Assembly: GCA_047615875.1 (NCBI GenBank)
Contig: JBLHGU010000071.1
Span: 1-23,684 of the forward strand
DNA length: 23,684 bases
Origin: JBLHGU01 sp047615875
Lineage (GTDB): Bacteria > Pseudomonadota > Gammaproteobacteria > Arenicellales > CAJQKF01
Direction of reading: 5' to 3'
This document shows positions 7,348 through 14,924 of this stretch, piece after piece; positions within the stretch are counted from its first letter, which is position 1, and each line of letters opens with the position of its first letter. The translations under genes and the position numbers were made by a program. Under the pieces are notes generated by a model. It worked only from the letters and a program-made list of their open reading frames with translations. It had not been told where the DNA came from and made no database searches.

Positions 7348-8265
7348 ATGCAGTTTAGACAACTTCTTTTAGCCTGCTCAGTTTTCGTTGCTCTGTTATT
7401 ACCGGATCTTGCGGCGTTTGCAGCCCCAGCGCTTCTCCCCAGTTTATTTATCATCATGTTGTTGTCGCTGATGAATATGAATTGGCAGTCAGGTGAAATT
7501 TTTCAGAAATCTGAGTGGCTTAGTGCATTGGCAATTGTTCTTTTTCAAATGATTGTTCTGCCATTAGTTTTAGTGCTCGTGTTGTCCAGTTTCCTGAAGT
7601 TGGAAACTGTCTGGTTTGCCGGTTTAATCCTGTCCGGAAGTACAATATTTGGAGCGTCAGCTTTCGCTGGGCTTCTCGGTTTATCCAGCACACTTACATT
7701 GTTAGGTGTATTGATGTCTACTTTGTTAATGCCATTCAGCCTGTTGTTTATGTGGTGGCTGATTGGTAGTGCCGAACTGGATATGAGTGTCGTGGATTAT
7801 AGCCAGCGGATTGCGCTTTTTATGGTAGTGCCAGCCATACTCGCATGGATTTATCACTTAGGTTGTCGCCGTTTTAACTGGCGTAATAACAGCAACTGGA
7901 TTCAACATGGCGTTGTCCTTGCACTGATAGTTTTCGCTCTTGCCATTATGGATGGGGTAACTGATTTCGCCATGCGAGATCCCTTGGCAGCGGTTCAGAT
8001 GTTCCTGCTTGTATTAATTATTCATCTCGGCTTATTCGGCCTCTCCTGGCTGACTTTCCGTTTTAAAGGTAGTCAGGTTGCAATGATTGCCGGCATGTTA
8101 TCGGCAAATAGAAATTTGGGAATGTTAATGGCAGTAGCTGGAAGTATGGTGCCTGAAAACTTTTTGTTGTTCGTTGGGCTGTGGCAGATTCCTATGTATT
8201 TGTCACCATTGGTTCTAGGGTTCGTGCTCAGTCGAAGCAAAGTTGCTCAGAAAGTTAATTTATGA
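7348..8265 (+). CDS. BASS/SBF-like ten-helix membrane transporter
   Basis: A very hydrophobic 305-residue inner-membrane protein with about ten predicted membrane spans (roughly 5-25, 28-46, 58-82, 88-110, 113-137, 150-168, 187-205, 213-237, 244-268, 272-298). The segment GASAFAGLLGLSSTLTLLGVLMSTLLMP and the later SANRNLGMLMAVAG resemble the paired core motifs of the bile acid:sodium symporter superfamily, which moves organic anions and related solutes with sodium. Specificity cannot be read from sequence. It lies 56 nt after the dioxygenase and ends in an ATGA overlap with the LysE remnant, so it is likely co-transcribed and may import the substrate of the two upstream enzymes (inference). 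The start ATG fits the membrane topology but has only a weak upstream purine stretch. Confidence 0.65.
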   Translation: MQFRQLLLACSVFVALLLPDLAAFAAPALLPSLFIIMLLSLMNMNWQSGEIFQKSEWLSALAIVLFQMIVLPLVLVLVLSSFLKLETVWFAGLILSGSTIFGASAFAGLLGLSSTLTLLGVLMSTLLMPFSLLFMWWLIGSAELDMSVVDYSQRIALFMVVPAILAWIYHLGCRRFNWRNNSNWIQHGVVLALIVFALAIMDGVTDFAMRDPLAAVQMFLLVLIIHLGLFGLSWLTFRFKGSQVAMIAGMLSANRNLGMLMAVAGSMVPENFLLFVGLWQIPMYLSPLVLGFVLSRSKVAQKVNL

Positions 8266-8607
8266 TCATTAGTCTTGAAGCACTCTGGTTATTCTTGCCG
8301 GTTGCTCTGGCAATTAACTTATCACCAGGTCCGTCAGTGATGTTAGTTACTAGCATCGCAATGGCTAACCGAATTACCTCAGTTCGTGATTATAGAACAA
8401 GGCGCTGTATTCCTGCAGACAGTAAGTTTGGGTATGGTGTTTGTAACAACGAGCGTTTTTGTCTGCTATGGCTATGCACTACTGGCGGTTCGAGGTCTAA
8501 GATCACTGCCAACTATAGTGCAAAATGTGCTCGGGACCTGGTTGCCAGGAACTATCCTATTGGCATTAAGTGCATTATTGTTGAAAGATGCGTTATTCAA
8601 TAAATAA
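8262..8607 (+). pseudogene. LysE/RhtB-family exporter, internally deleted and frameshifted
   Basis: LysE/RhtB proteins are about 205-residue inner-membrane amino-acid exporters. The first 36-37 codons here (IISLEALWLFLPVALAINLSPGP...LVTSIAMANR) are a good LysE N-terminus with the PGP motif. Around 8369-8374 the frame shifts and the family C-terminal part begins at once: LPQFV (about 8374-8388) followed by VFLQTVSLGMVFVTTSVFV and CYGYALLAVR, ending at the TAA at 8605-8607. About 90 residues between these two points, including helices 2-4, are absent. The zero-frame product reads only nonsense after the junction and stops near 8603. The start ATG overlaps the transporter stop (ATGA), so the remnant kept its operon position. 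This is most simply a recent deletion, since both ends are still recognisable. Confidence 0.82.
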
Positions 8608-8617
8608 TGTACGTACA
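8608..8617. repeat. 10-bp palindrome TGTACGTACA
   Basis: A perfect self-complementary decamer directly after the LysE-remnant stop codon and about 100 nt before the Tas-like gene. It might be an operator for the downstream gene, but a 10-bp palindrome alone is weak evidence. The rest of the 111-nt gap contains a TATCAT hexamer (8691-8696) with no clear -35 and an AGGG ribosome site 8 nt before the next start. Confidence 0.3.
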
Positions 8618-8718
8618 ATAAGTTATCTAAGGTTAAGGGAGACTCCTGCTGGAACAGGATAGCGTACTCAGTGTAAAGTCTTCGTCGAGTTATCATAGGA
8701 AATTACAGGGTATACAGT

Positions 8719-9765
8719 ATGAAATTTAACCAGCTAGGCAATTCTGAAATTCAGGTGAGTGAAATATGTTTGGGTAGTATGACCTGGGGAACCCAGAACA
8801 CAGAGCAAGAAGGTCATTCGCAGATTAACCTTGCCCTTGAACAGGGAGTGAATTTCATTGATAGCGCGGAAATGTATCCTACTAACCCACTTTCTGCGGA
8901 TCATGCAGGTGCAACTGAATCTGTGATTGGGTCCTGGTTTGCAAAAACGGGCCGTCGTTCAGATGTCATTCTTGCTACGAAAGTTTCTGGTTCAGGGTCC
9001 AAGGTCGTGCGTCAAGGGGCACCGATTTCATCACAAACCATTCGCACAGCTGTTGAAGGTAGTCTAGAAAGATTGCAAACGGATTATCTAGATCTATATC
9101 AGTTGCACTGGCCGAATAGGGGCTCATATCACTTTCGCCAGTCCTGGAAGTTCAACCCGACCAGCCAGGACGTAGAACAAACCAAGGAGCATATGCTGGA
9201 TGTTTTAAAGGTGATGCAAGAGCTGGTGAATGAGGGGAAAGTTCGGACAATTGGTTTATCAAACGAGTCCTGCTGGGGTACGGCAAAATTTCTCAGTCTT
9301 GCGGAGTCAATGAATCTGCCGAGAGTGGTGTCCGTGCAGAATGAATACAGTCTCCTGGATCGAAAGTTCGATCTGGATTTGGCTGAGTTATCCCACAACG
9401 AGAAAGTAGGCTTACTGGCTTTTTCACCACTCGCTGCAGGTATATTAAGTGGCAAATATCAGGGTGATAAAACCCCGGCTGGCAGCAGACGAACTTTTTC
9501 AGAGAATCTTGGCGGTCGATATTCACCCCATGTTGTTCCAGTTGTGGATAAGTATCTGCAAGTGGCGGAACGCTATCAACTGGATCCGTGTCAGATGTCC
9601 GTGGCATTTTGTTGTTCCCGTCCCTTCATGACTTCGGCAATAATTGGCGCCGTTTCAGAACAGCAACTTACAAATTCTATTAAGTCTTGCGAGTTAAATT
9701 TGTCTGATGAAATTCTGACTGATCTTAATGATGTGCATCGTCAATACCCCAATCCAATGGGCTAG
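8719..9765 (+). CDS. tas: Tas-like aldo/keto reductase
   Basis: NADPH-dependent aldo/keto reductase of 348 residues that reduces aldehydes or ketones in the cytoplasm. The catalytic tetrad is in place: Asp48 and Tyr53 (NFIDSAEMYP), Lys88 (ATKVSG) and His130 (DLYQLHWPNRG). GKVRTIGLSNE and the NEYSLLDR segment also belong to the AKR barrel. Length and many stretches (AEMYP, RLQTDYLDLYQ, ATKVSG, late LSDEILTDLNDVH) match E. coli Tas (346). An AGGG ribosome site lies 8 nt before the ATG. The natural substrate is unknown. It follows the decayed exporter on the same strand; whether it belongs to the upstream catabolic-type cluster or forms a new unit with the DUF454 gene is unclear. Confidence 0.92.
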   Translation: MKFNQLGNSEIQVSEICLGSMTWGTQNTEQEGHSQINLALEQGVNFIDSAEMYPTNPLSADHAGATESVIGSWFAKTGRRSDVILATKVSGSGSKVVRQGAPISSQTIRTAVEGSLERLQTDYLDLYQLHWPNRGSYHFRQSWKFNPTSQDVEQTKEHMLDVLKVMQELVNEGKVRTIGLSNESCWGTAKFLSLAESMNLPRVVSVQNEYSLLDRKFDLDLAELSHNEKVGLLAFSPLAAGILSGKYQGDKTPAGSRRTFSENLGGRYSPHVVPVVDKYLQVAERYQLDPCQMSVAFCCSRPFMTSAIIGAVSEQQLTNSIKSCELNLSDEILTDLNDVHRQYPNPMG

Positions 9766-9833
9766 CTAAAAATTAGCCTGGTCGATTCAGAATAAACATA
9801 CCCAGGTATTATTAAGTAATTAGCACACAAGAT

Positions 9834-10223
9834 ATGACTCGAATATTGCTGATTATATTGGGTTGGATCTTTGTGCTGCTGGGGACAATTGGCGTTATTT
9901 TGCCTTTATTGCCTACTACGCCATTTTTGATAGTCGCGTTATTTTTGTTTTCCCGAAGCTCGCCTAGATTCCACGCTATGTTGCTGAATAATCCCTGGTT
10001 TGGGCCTGGATTACGTCAGTGGGAAGAAACAAAAACTGTTTCTCGCCAAACTAAGAAAAAAGCAACCTTACTAATTGTAATCACGTTCGCAATATCTATC
10101 GGAGTTCTTTATAGCCGATGGTATCTACAGGTAATGTTATTTTTTCTGGCGTGTGTTTTGTTGTCTTTTATATGGCGCTTAAAAGAGACCATGACCGTCG
10201 TTGAAGGAGACGAGATACAATAG
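9834..10223 (+). CDS. ybaN: YbaN/DUF454 family inner-membrane protein
   Basis: Small integral membrane protein (129 residues) of unknown function. The N-terminal segment ILLIILGWIFVLLGTIGVILP followed by LLPTTPFLIVALFLFSRSSPRF is the DUF454 signature. NPWFGPGLRQWEETKTVS gives the conserved cytoplasmic loop. Two further spans follow (ATLLIVITFAISIGVLY and LQVMLFFLACVLLSFIW). Length is close to E. coli YbaN (about 125). It starts 68 nt after the aldo/keto reductase. The upstream gap contains a short hairpin (GGCTA/TAGCC) overlapping the reductase stop and a TATTAT hexamer, neither decisive. The gene ends 41 nt from the convergent MBL-fold gene, and no clear terminator is visible between them. 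Confidence 0.85.
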   Translation: MTRILLIILGWIFVLLGTIGVILPLLPTTPFLIVALFLFSRSSPRFHAMLLNNPWFGPGLRQWEETKTVSRQTKKKATLLIVITFAISIGVLYSRWYLQVMLFFLACVLLSFIWRLKETMTVVEGDEIQ

Positions 10224-10264
10224 CAGAATATTTACCCGGTGCTGAAGCTTGTTGGTTGGGGGTA

Positions 10265-11374
10265 TTAGTATCTTGGGTGTTGGTAGTGCTCTATTTCAAA
10301 TTTATCTGCAAATAAACGAACTTCGACATTACCGTGTCTTTCACTAAGATAAGTTGGAATATTTTCCAGCATTCTTCTGGCCCGGCTCGCGCGCTTGCCA
10401 GCCCAGGATTTTTCCGTGGTGGGAATAAGAGCCAGTTGTAACGTTGGAAGAATCTTTTCGAAGAAAGAGGCCGGAGCCAGGTTGCTTTCGCCAAAATGAG
10501 GAACTTTTAATATGTTGAAATTTAAATTATCGTTATAAGAATCTGCAATATATCCACCTAGAGCTGAGCTAAGATCACTGGCAAAAATAATTTTGTTGTT
10601 GCCAGCCTTCAGGATAAGTAAATTAGTTACGTCGTGAATAATGCCATTGAGTGGGGTGTGGGTAATCCCATCGTGAGCGATTAGAACTGATAGACGAGTG
10701 TTTTCTGATTCCACTATAATTTGATCAGTCTGTAGAGGCCAAATCTGTGCATAGTTTTGCCAGTTTCTCATTGCCTTTAAAATTCTTTTACGATGACATG
10801 GTCGGCCAGGCACTTGATTGCAATACTCTTCAGATGGAGGGTTAAAGTTAATTGAGCCTACAGTAATTCCGCTTTCGAGAATTTTTAACACCCCCCCTGA
10901 TTTACTTATTGCTGGATTCGTTACGATTATTCGGTCGAGACTATGGATGTTCTTATGCTGCAAAAATGGCACAAGGTACTTTTTTGAGTTTTCATTCCGT
11001 CCTGTGTCGATTAGAATTTTTCTTCCATTAGAAAATTCAAGCAGATGGGCATCGCCCAGTGATAGCGTTCCGGAAACATCGATCATTGTCCATGTCACTA
11101 TTGGCCGCGATGGAGCTAAAAGGCTAATTGAATATATCCCACCAACACCTATAATTATTAGAGAGCAAGCGCTCAAGAAAATGATTCTAACGTGTGAGTT
11201 GTTCCATACCTTGGGAAAAGATACGGAAACATACTGGGTGACCGGATGCTGGCGTAGATTGATAACTCGGGACAATAGTGCTGTCAGAGTCTGTAGTACC
11301 CAGGATGTGAAAATCCTGAGCGCCAGAATGAACACGGAAATGAATTTGTTTAGAAATACTTTAATCCTATTCAT
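10265..11374 (-). CDS. ComEC-like metallo-beta-lactamase-fold membrane protein with degenerate metal site
   Basis: A 369-residue protein with two N-terminal membrane segments (about 10-34 and 62-87) and an extracytoplasmic or cytoplasmic MBL-type domain. The domain opens with a ComEC-style strand pattern (MIDVSGTLSLGDAHLLEFSNGRKILIDTG, residues about 97-125). Where a metal-binding MBL has THxHxDHxGG, this protein reads VTNPAISKSGG (residues 151-161), so the HxHxDH ligands are gone. Later landmarks survive: FASDLSS (normal TGD position) and LKVPHFGESN (normal VxHHGS position). It is therefore probably not a conventional hydrolase. Full ComEC is about twice as long and has a competence membrane domain; that domain is absent. 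ATG 11374 lies 13 nt after the stop of the tRNA deacylase on the same strand, suggesting one transcript. No strong ribosome site is visible. Confidence 0.65.
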   Translation of the reverse strand: MNRIKVFLNKFISVFILALRIFTSWVLQTLTALLSRVINLRQHPVTQYVSVSFPKVWNNSHVRIIFLSACSLIIIGVGGIYSISLLAPSRPIVTWTMIDVSGTLSLGDAHLLEFSNGRKILIDTGRNENSKKYLVPFLQHKNIHSLDRIIVTNPAISKSGGVLKILESGITVGSINFNPPSEEYCNQVPGRPCHRKRILKAMRNWQNYAQIWPLQTDQIIVESENTRLSVLIAHDGITHTPLNGIIHDVTNLLILKAGNNKIIFASDLSSALGGYIADSYNDNLNFNILKVPHFGESNLAPASFFEKILPTLQLALIPTTEKSWAGKRASRARRMLENIPTYLSERHGNVEVRLFADKFEIEHYQHPRY

Positions 11375-11387
11375 TGTGAGTTCTAAT

Positions 11388-11888
11388 TCACTGGTCGGGA
11401 AAAGTAACTACATGGGGCACGTGTTTAACCTCAGTTAAAAACCTCAAGAAATCATCCTTTTTGAGTGTCGTTGTCATACAGTTGTCGAGCGGATGAAAAT
11501 GAACCACAGCATGCTGCAAAATATCTTCATCGAGGACAAAATTCACTTCACAAGCACTGTCGTTGATTAAAGCTAATGGAGAAACGGCGCCGGGAATTAT
11601 TCCAAGATGCTTCATTAGTCGTTCCTCTGAAGCAAAGGAAAAATTACCGGCACCGAGGGTTTTCGCAAACTGTTTGAGGTGAATCTGCCGAGACTCAAGC
11701 ATAGTTAGTAGCCACATTCTGCCTTTTTTATTGCGCACGAAAAGATTTTTCGTATAGGCGCCTTCTGCTATTTCACGATGGGCCCTGGAATCTTCTACGG
11801 TTCGTAGTGGTGGATGATTGATAGTTGGGCATGATATGTCTTGTTCTGAGAGCCATTTTAGGAGTCGGTCCGGTGTCCAGTGTGACAA
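11388..11888 (-). CDS. ProXp-ala / PrdX-type prolyl-tRNA editing deacylase
   Basis: Free-standing YbaK/ProRS-INS superfamily deacylase (166 residues) that hydrolyses Ala mischarged on tRNA-Pro, acting in trans to prolyl-tRNA synthetase. Visible family features: NHPPLRTVEDSRAHREIAEGAYTKNLFVRNKKGRMWLL with the conserved catalytic Lys, KHLGIIPGAVSPLALIND with the GxxPG and SPLAL loop, and the late FHPLDNCMTTTLKKDDFLRFL. The start is a TTG at 11888-11886: an in-frame TAA at 11903-11901 closes the frame four codons upstream and no ATG is available before the conserved N-terminus. A CGGAA stretch sits about 9 nt ahead. It is divergent from parC and precedes the MBL-fold gene by 13 nt. Other YbaK subfamilies edit Cys-tRNA-Pro; the sequence pattern favours the Ala-specific group. 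Confidence 0.88.
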   Translation of the reverse strand: MSHWTPDRLLKWLSEQDISCPTINHPPLRTVEDSRAHREIAEGAYTKNLFVRNKKGRMWLLTMLESRQIHLKQFAKTLGAGNFSFASEERLMKHLGIIPGAVSPLALINDSACEVNFVLDEDILQHAVVHFHPLDNCMTTTLKKDDFLRFLTEVKHVPHVVTFPDQ

Positions 11889-11946
11889 ATTGGTGTTCCG
11901 TTAAGATGATTCGTTATCAAAGATGATGCCGAGTTTAAACAAGGTC

Positions 11947-11952
11947 TATAAT
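11947..11952 (+). promoter_or_regulatory. Candidate -10 box of parC
   Basis: A perfect TATAAT hexamer lies 60 nt before the parC ATG. No good -35 is found 16-18 nt upstream, so promoter strength or sigma class is uncertain. The 124-nt gap with the divergent deacylase contains no further signal I trust. Confidence 0.4.
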
Positions 11953-12012
11953 CCCTGCCACGAAGTTTATGAATTTATTTTACAACACAATCTCTAATTA
12001 GCAGTTAAGTTT

Positions 12013-14292
12013 ATGTCGAAATCAAAATCCGGTAATGACGCAAGCAAGGGCCCTAATCTAAGTATTTTTGATCAAGAGCTGGAGCGTATGCCGTTGGAGC
12101 AATTCGCTGAGCGCTCGTATCTAAATTATTCCATGTATGTAATTTTAGATCGTGCTTTGCCGAGTATTACAGATGGTTTAAAGCCGGTGCAGCGTAGAAT
12201 AATTTACGCTATGTCTGATTTGGGTTTGCATGCCGGCGCTAAATATAAGAAATCAGCCAGAACCGTGGGCGATGTGTTGGGCAAATTCCATCCCCATGGC
12301 GATAGTGCCTGCTATGAGGCCATGGTGTTGATGGCTCAGTCATTTAGCTTTCGATATCCGTTGGTCGATGGGCAGGGTAATTGGGGCTCTCAGGATGATC
12401 CCAAGTCATTTGCGGCCATGCGTTACACAGAAGCTAAGCTCACCCCATTTGCACGATTGCTGCTCGCGGAATTAGGGCAGGGCACCGTTGAGTGGGGGCA
12501 GAATTTTGACGGCACCTTGCTAGAACCGAAAATGTTGCCATCCCGGGTTCCAACAGTTCTGCTAAATGGTGCGTCGGGAATTGCCGTAGGTATGGCAACT
12601 GACATTCCGCCGCATAATATCCGTGAAGTAATCAGTGCCGCAGTTAGACTGCTGGAAACTCCGGATGCAACTATTGGAGATCTAATGGAGCATATTCGAG
12701 CGCCGGATTATCCAAGTGATGCGGATATCACCACTTCAAAAGAAGATTTACGAAAACTTTATGAGACGGGCGGCGGTTCGGTTCGGCAGCGAGCAACCTG
12801 GGAACGGGAAAATGGCAATATTGTTGTTAAGTCCTTGCCCTATCAGGTTTCAGGTAATCGGGTTATGGAGCAGATCGCAGCACAGATGATGGCAAAGAAG
12901 CTGCCCCTGGTGGCGGACATTCGTGATGAGTCCGATCACGAAAATCCCATTCGCCTGGTAATAGAACCTCGTTCTAACCGAGTGGACTCTGATCAATTGA
13001 TGACTCATCTGTTCGCGACAACGGATCTTGAAAAGAGTCATCGGGTCAATATGAATATGATCGGTCTGAACGGTAAGCCTCAGATCTACAATCTAAAAAG
13101 TTTATTGGCGGAATGGCTTATATTTCGAACCGATACGGTCAGGCGTCGTTTGGAATTTCGCCTGGATAAAGTTTTAAAAAGGTTACATATACTTGAAGGG
13201 CTGCTAGCGGCTTACCTGAATATAGATGAGGTGATCCACATTATTCGTACTGAGGATAAACCTAAACTGGCATTGATGGAGCGCTTTCAGCTAAGCGATA
13301 TTCAGGCCGAGGCCATTCTGGAAATGAAACTCAGGCATCTGGCAAAGCTTGAAGAATTCAAACTCAGGGGTGAGCTGGGTGAACTGGAGAAAGAGCGCGC
13401 AGGATTGGAAAAAATCCTCGGCTCCAAAGCACGGCTTAAACGACTGGTGCGTGATGAGTTACTCGAAGTTGCAGAGGAATTTGGTGATGACCGTCGTTGC
13501 AAGGTGAACGCCCAGGAAGCAGCTCGGGCACTTGACCAGAATGATTTGATTCCATCAGAACCAATTACTATTGTTTTATCACGCAAAGGCTGGATCAGAG
13601 CAGGCAAAGGACATGATGTAGATGCCACTGCATTGGGTTATCGAGCAGGTGATGAATTGTTGCAGGCTTGTGCCAGCCGTACCAATGATCAGGTGCTCAC
13701 CATAGATTCTACGGGTCGAACCTATGCTTTAACAGCACACAATTTGCCTTCTGCTCGTAGTCTGGGTGAGCCTTTAAGTAGTCAGTTTAACCCACCCACA
13801 GGTGCTACATTCCACGGCATTATGAATGGAGGAAACGAGGATTTGTTTCTTCTCGCAACAGATGCAGGTTATGGATTCGTGGCCAGCATTGCTGAGATGA
13901 CCACACGCAATAAAGCCGGCAAGGCGGGTTTAAAAGTTGCTGGTGAAGCGGTTTTATTACCCTGTCGCGTGAGTGAGTATGAGGATGACTGGGTAGCCTG
14001 TATTAGTGATGTAGGTCGACTGCTTATTTTTACAGTAGGTGAATTGCCGCGCCTTGGGCGCGGTAAAGGTGTCAAGATGATGAATGTACCAAGCAAAAAA
14101 TATCAATCAAATGAGGAACACATGATTGATTTCGTTGTTTTTCAAGAAGGCCAAAGTTTGCGCATTCATGCGGGAAAAAGATATCTAAATCTTAAGCCTG
14201 CAGACTTTGATAACTATGTTGGGGAGAGAGCGCAGCGAGGCAAAGCATTACCACGTGGCTTCAAGGGTGTTAGTAGTATTGAGGTGTTGTGA
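12013..14292 (+). CDS. parC: DNA topoisomerase IV subunit A
   Basis: ParC is the DNA-breaking subunit of topoisomerase IV, which unlinks daughter chromosomes with ParE. The 759-residue length fits ParC rather than GyrA (about 870). The breakage-reunion domain (about 30-490) contains the active tyrosine Tyr138 (AAMRYTEAKL) and the quinolone-determining segment GKFHPHGDSACYEAMV with Ser98 and Glu102, the residues found in quinolone-susceptible ParC. NMIGLNGKPQIYNLKSLL and the paired basic helices (RRRLEFRLDKVLKRLHILEG) are typical. The C-terminal beta-propeller (about 510-740) has ParC-like degenerate blades and lacks the GyrA box. parE is not adjacent here. The stop codon is 19 nt from the convergent tag gene. 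ATG 12013 is preceded by only a weak purine stretch, but no competing start precedes the conserved region. Confidence 0.97.
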   Translation: MSKSKSGNDASKGPNLSIFDQELERMPLEQFAERSYLNYSMYVILDRALPSITDGLKPVQRRIIYAMSDLGLHAGAKYKKSARTVGDVLGKFHPHGDSACYEAMVLMAQSFSFRYPLVDGQGNWGSQDDPKSFAAMRYTEAKLTPFARLLLAELGQGTVEWGQNFDGTLLEPKMLPSRVPTVLLNGASGIAVGMATDIPPHNIREVISAAVRLLETPDATIGDLMEHIRAPDYPSDADITTSKEDLRKLYETGGGSVRQRATWERENGNIVVKSLPYQVSGNRVMEQIAAQMMAKKLPLVADIRDESDHENPIRLVIEPRSNRVDSDQLMTHLFATTDLEKSHRVNMNMIGLNGKPQIYNLKSLLAEWLIFRTDTVRRRLEFRLDKVLKRLHILEGLLAAYLNIDEVIHIIRTEDKPKLALMERFQLSDIQAEAILEMKLRHLAKLEEFKLRGELGELEKERAGLEKILGSKARLKRLVRDELLEVAEEFGDDRRCKVNAQEAARALDQNDLIPSEPITIVLSRKGWIRAGKGHDVDATALGYRAGDELLQACASRTNDQVLTIDSTGRTYALTAHNLPSARSLGEPLSSQFNPPTGATFHGIMNGGNEDLFLLATDAGYGFVASIAEMTTRNKAGKAGLKVAGEAVLLPCRVSEYEDDWVACISDVGRLLIFTVGELPRLGRGKGVKMMNVPSKKYQSNEEHMIDFVVFQEGQSLRIHAGKRYLNLKPADFDNYVGERAQRGKALPRGFKGVSSIEVL

Positions 14293-14311
14293 TCTCGAAT
14301 TCAGGGTCGAT

Positions 14312-14869
14312 TCAGGATTTATAAAATTCTTCGCCAACGGCCATCCAGGGTGGATTGAGTCGTTTAATCTTATTGTATGTAGGGCATTCTGGGCGATGGG
14401 TTCCTGGCAGGTAACCGGTCGACATCAAAAATTCACCGGTGATTTCACCGCCGGTGAATTTAAACGTTTTTTTAAACAACTTCACCCACTCCAACTTAGG
14501 CAATGGATGATGACTGACTAGCCAGTTTGCGAAGCCGCCATGACTTTCACGCATTGAACGAATAATCCCGGCGTTATGAATTACCGAATTAACCTTTAGT
14601 TTGTTGCGAATAATGCCTGCGTCATTAAGTAATCGCTGTATTTCTGATTCGTCGTAATCAGCTACTTTGTCCACGTCGAAATGATTAAACGCCGCTAAAA
14701 ATGCCGGTCGTTTCTTAAGTATCAATCCCCAGTTTAAACCAGCCTGGTTTATCTCCAATACCAGTCGTTCAAACAGTCGAGACTCATTCGATTCAGGGAA
14801 GCCGTATTCTTCATCATGGTAAAAACCATGTACATCATCGCCTATTGCGTAATCACAGTACCAGCTCAT
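14312..14869 (-). CDS. tag: DNA-3-methyladenine glycosylase I
   Basis: Constitutive base-excision repair enzyme that removes 3-methyladenine from alkylated DNA. The 185-residue length equals E. coli Tag (187). The HhH-fold zinc ligands are conserved: Cys5 and His18 at the N-terminus (WYCDYAIG ... YHDEEYG) and His158 and Cys162 in THRPEC near the end. The catalytic and base-pocket region LEINQAGLNWGLILKKR contains Glu39 and Trp47, and NDAGIIRNKLKVNSVIHNA is the family DNA-binding segment. The N-terminal CDYAIGDDVHGFYHDEEYG deviates slightly from the usual CxW...YHDxEWG (Tyr for Trp at residue 22). It lies downstream of the GGDEF-EAL gene on the same strand with a 41-nt gap holding a hairpin, so joint transcription would be partial. 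Confidence 0.93.
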   Translation of the reverse strand: MSWYCDYAIGDDVHGFYHDEEYGFPESNESRLFERLVLEINQAGLNWGLILKKRPAFLAAFNHFDVDKVADYDESEIQRLLNDAGIIRNKLKVNSVIHNAGIIRSMRESHGGFANWLVSHHPLPKLEWVKLFKKTFKFTGGEITGEFLMSTGYLPGTHRPECPTYNKIKRLNPPWMAVGEEFYKS

Positions 14870-14871
14870 AA

Positions 14872-14894
14872 GTTTTTCTATCGTTTTTTCGATC
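14872..14894. repeat. Imperfect tandem repeat in tag leader
   Basis: Two neighbouring units, GTTTTTCTATC (14872-14882) and GTTTTTTCGATC (14883-14894), form a T-rich direct repeat on the plus strand directly upstream of tag. On the tag strand this is an A-rich leader. No function is evident. Confidence 0.3.
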
Positions 14895-14902
14895 GTTTAT
14901 TA

Positions 14903-14924
14903 AAACAGAACTAGACTTCTGTTT
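14903..14924 (-). terminator. Hairpin overlapping the GGDEF-EAL stop codon
   Basis: Read on the minus strand, AAACAGAA and TTCTGTTT form a perfect 8-bp stem around GTCTAG, whose TAG is the stop codon of the upstream gene. The 3' arm is followed by TAATAAA, a broken U-rich tail. It may be a weak intrinsic terminator or RNA 3' stabiliser. Confidence 0.45.

Noticed and set aside
10818..11438. 206-codon plus-strand frame opposite the MBL-fold gene
   Set aside because: It lies entirely antisense to the better supported MBL-fold gene and the 3' end of the deacylase, with no recognisable domains.
12303..12318. Quinolone-resistance substitution in parC
   Set aside because: The segment reads HPHGDSACYEAMV with Ser98 and Glu102, the susceptible-type residues, so there is no such substitution.
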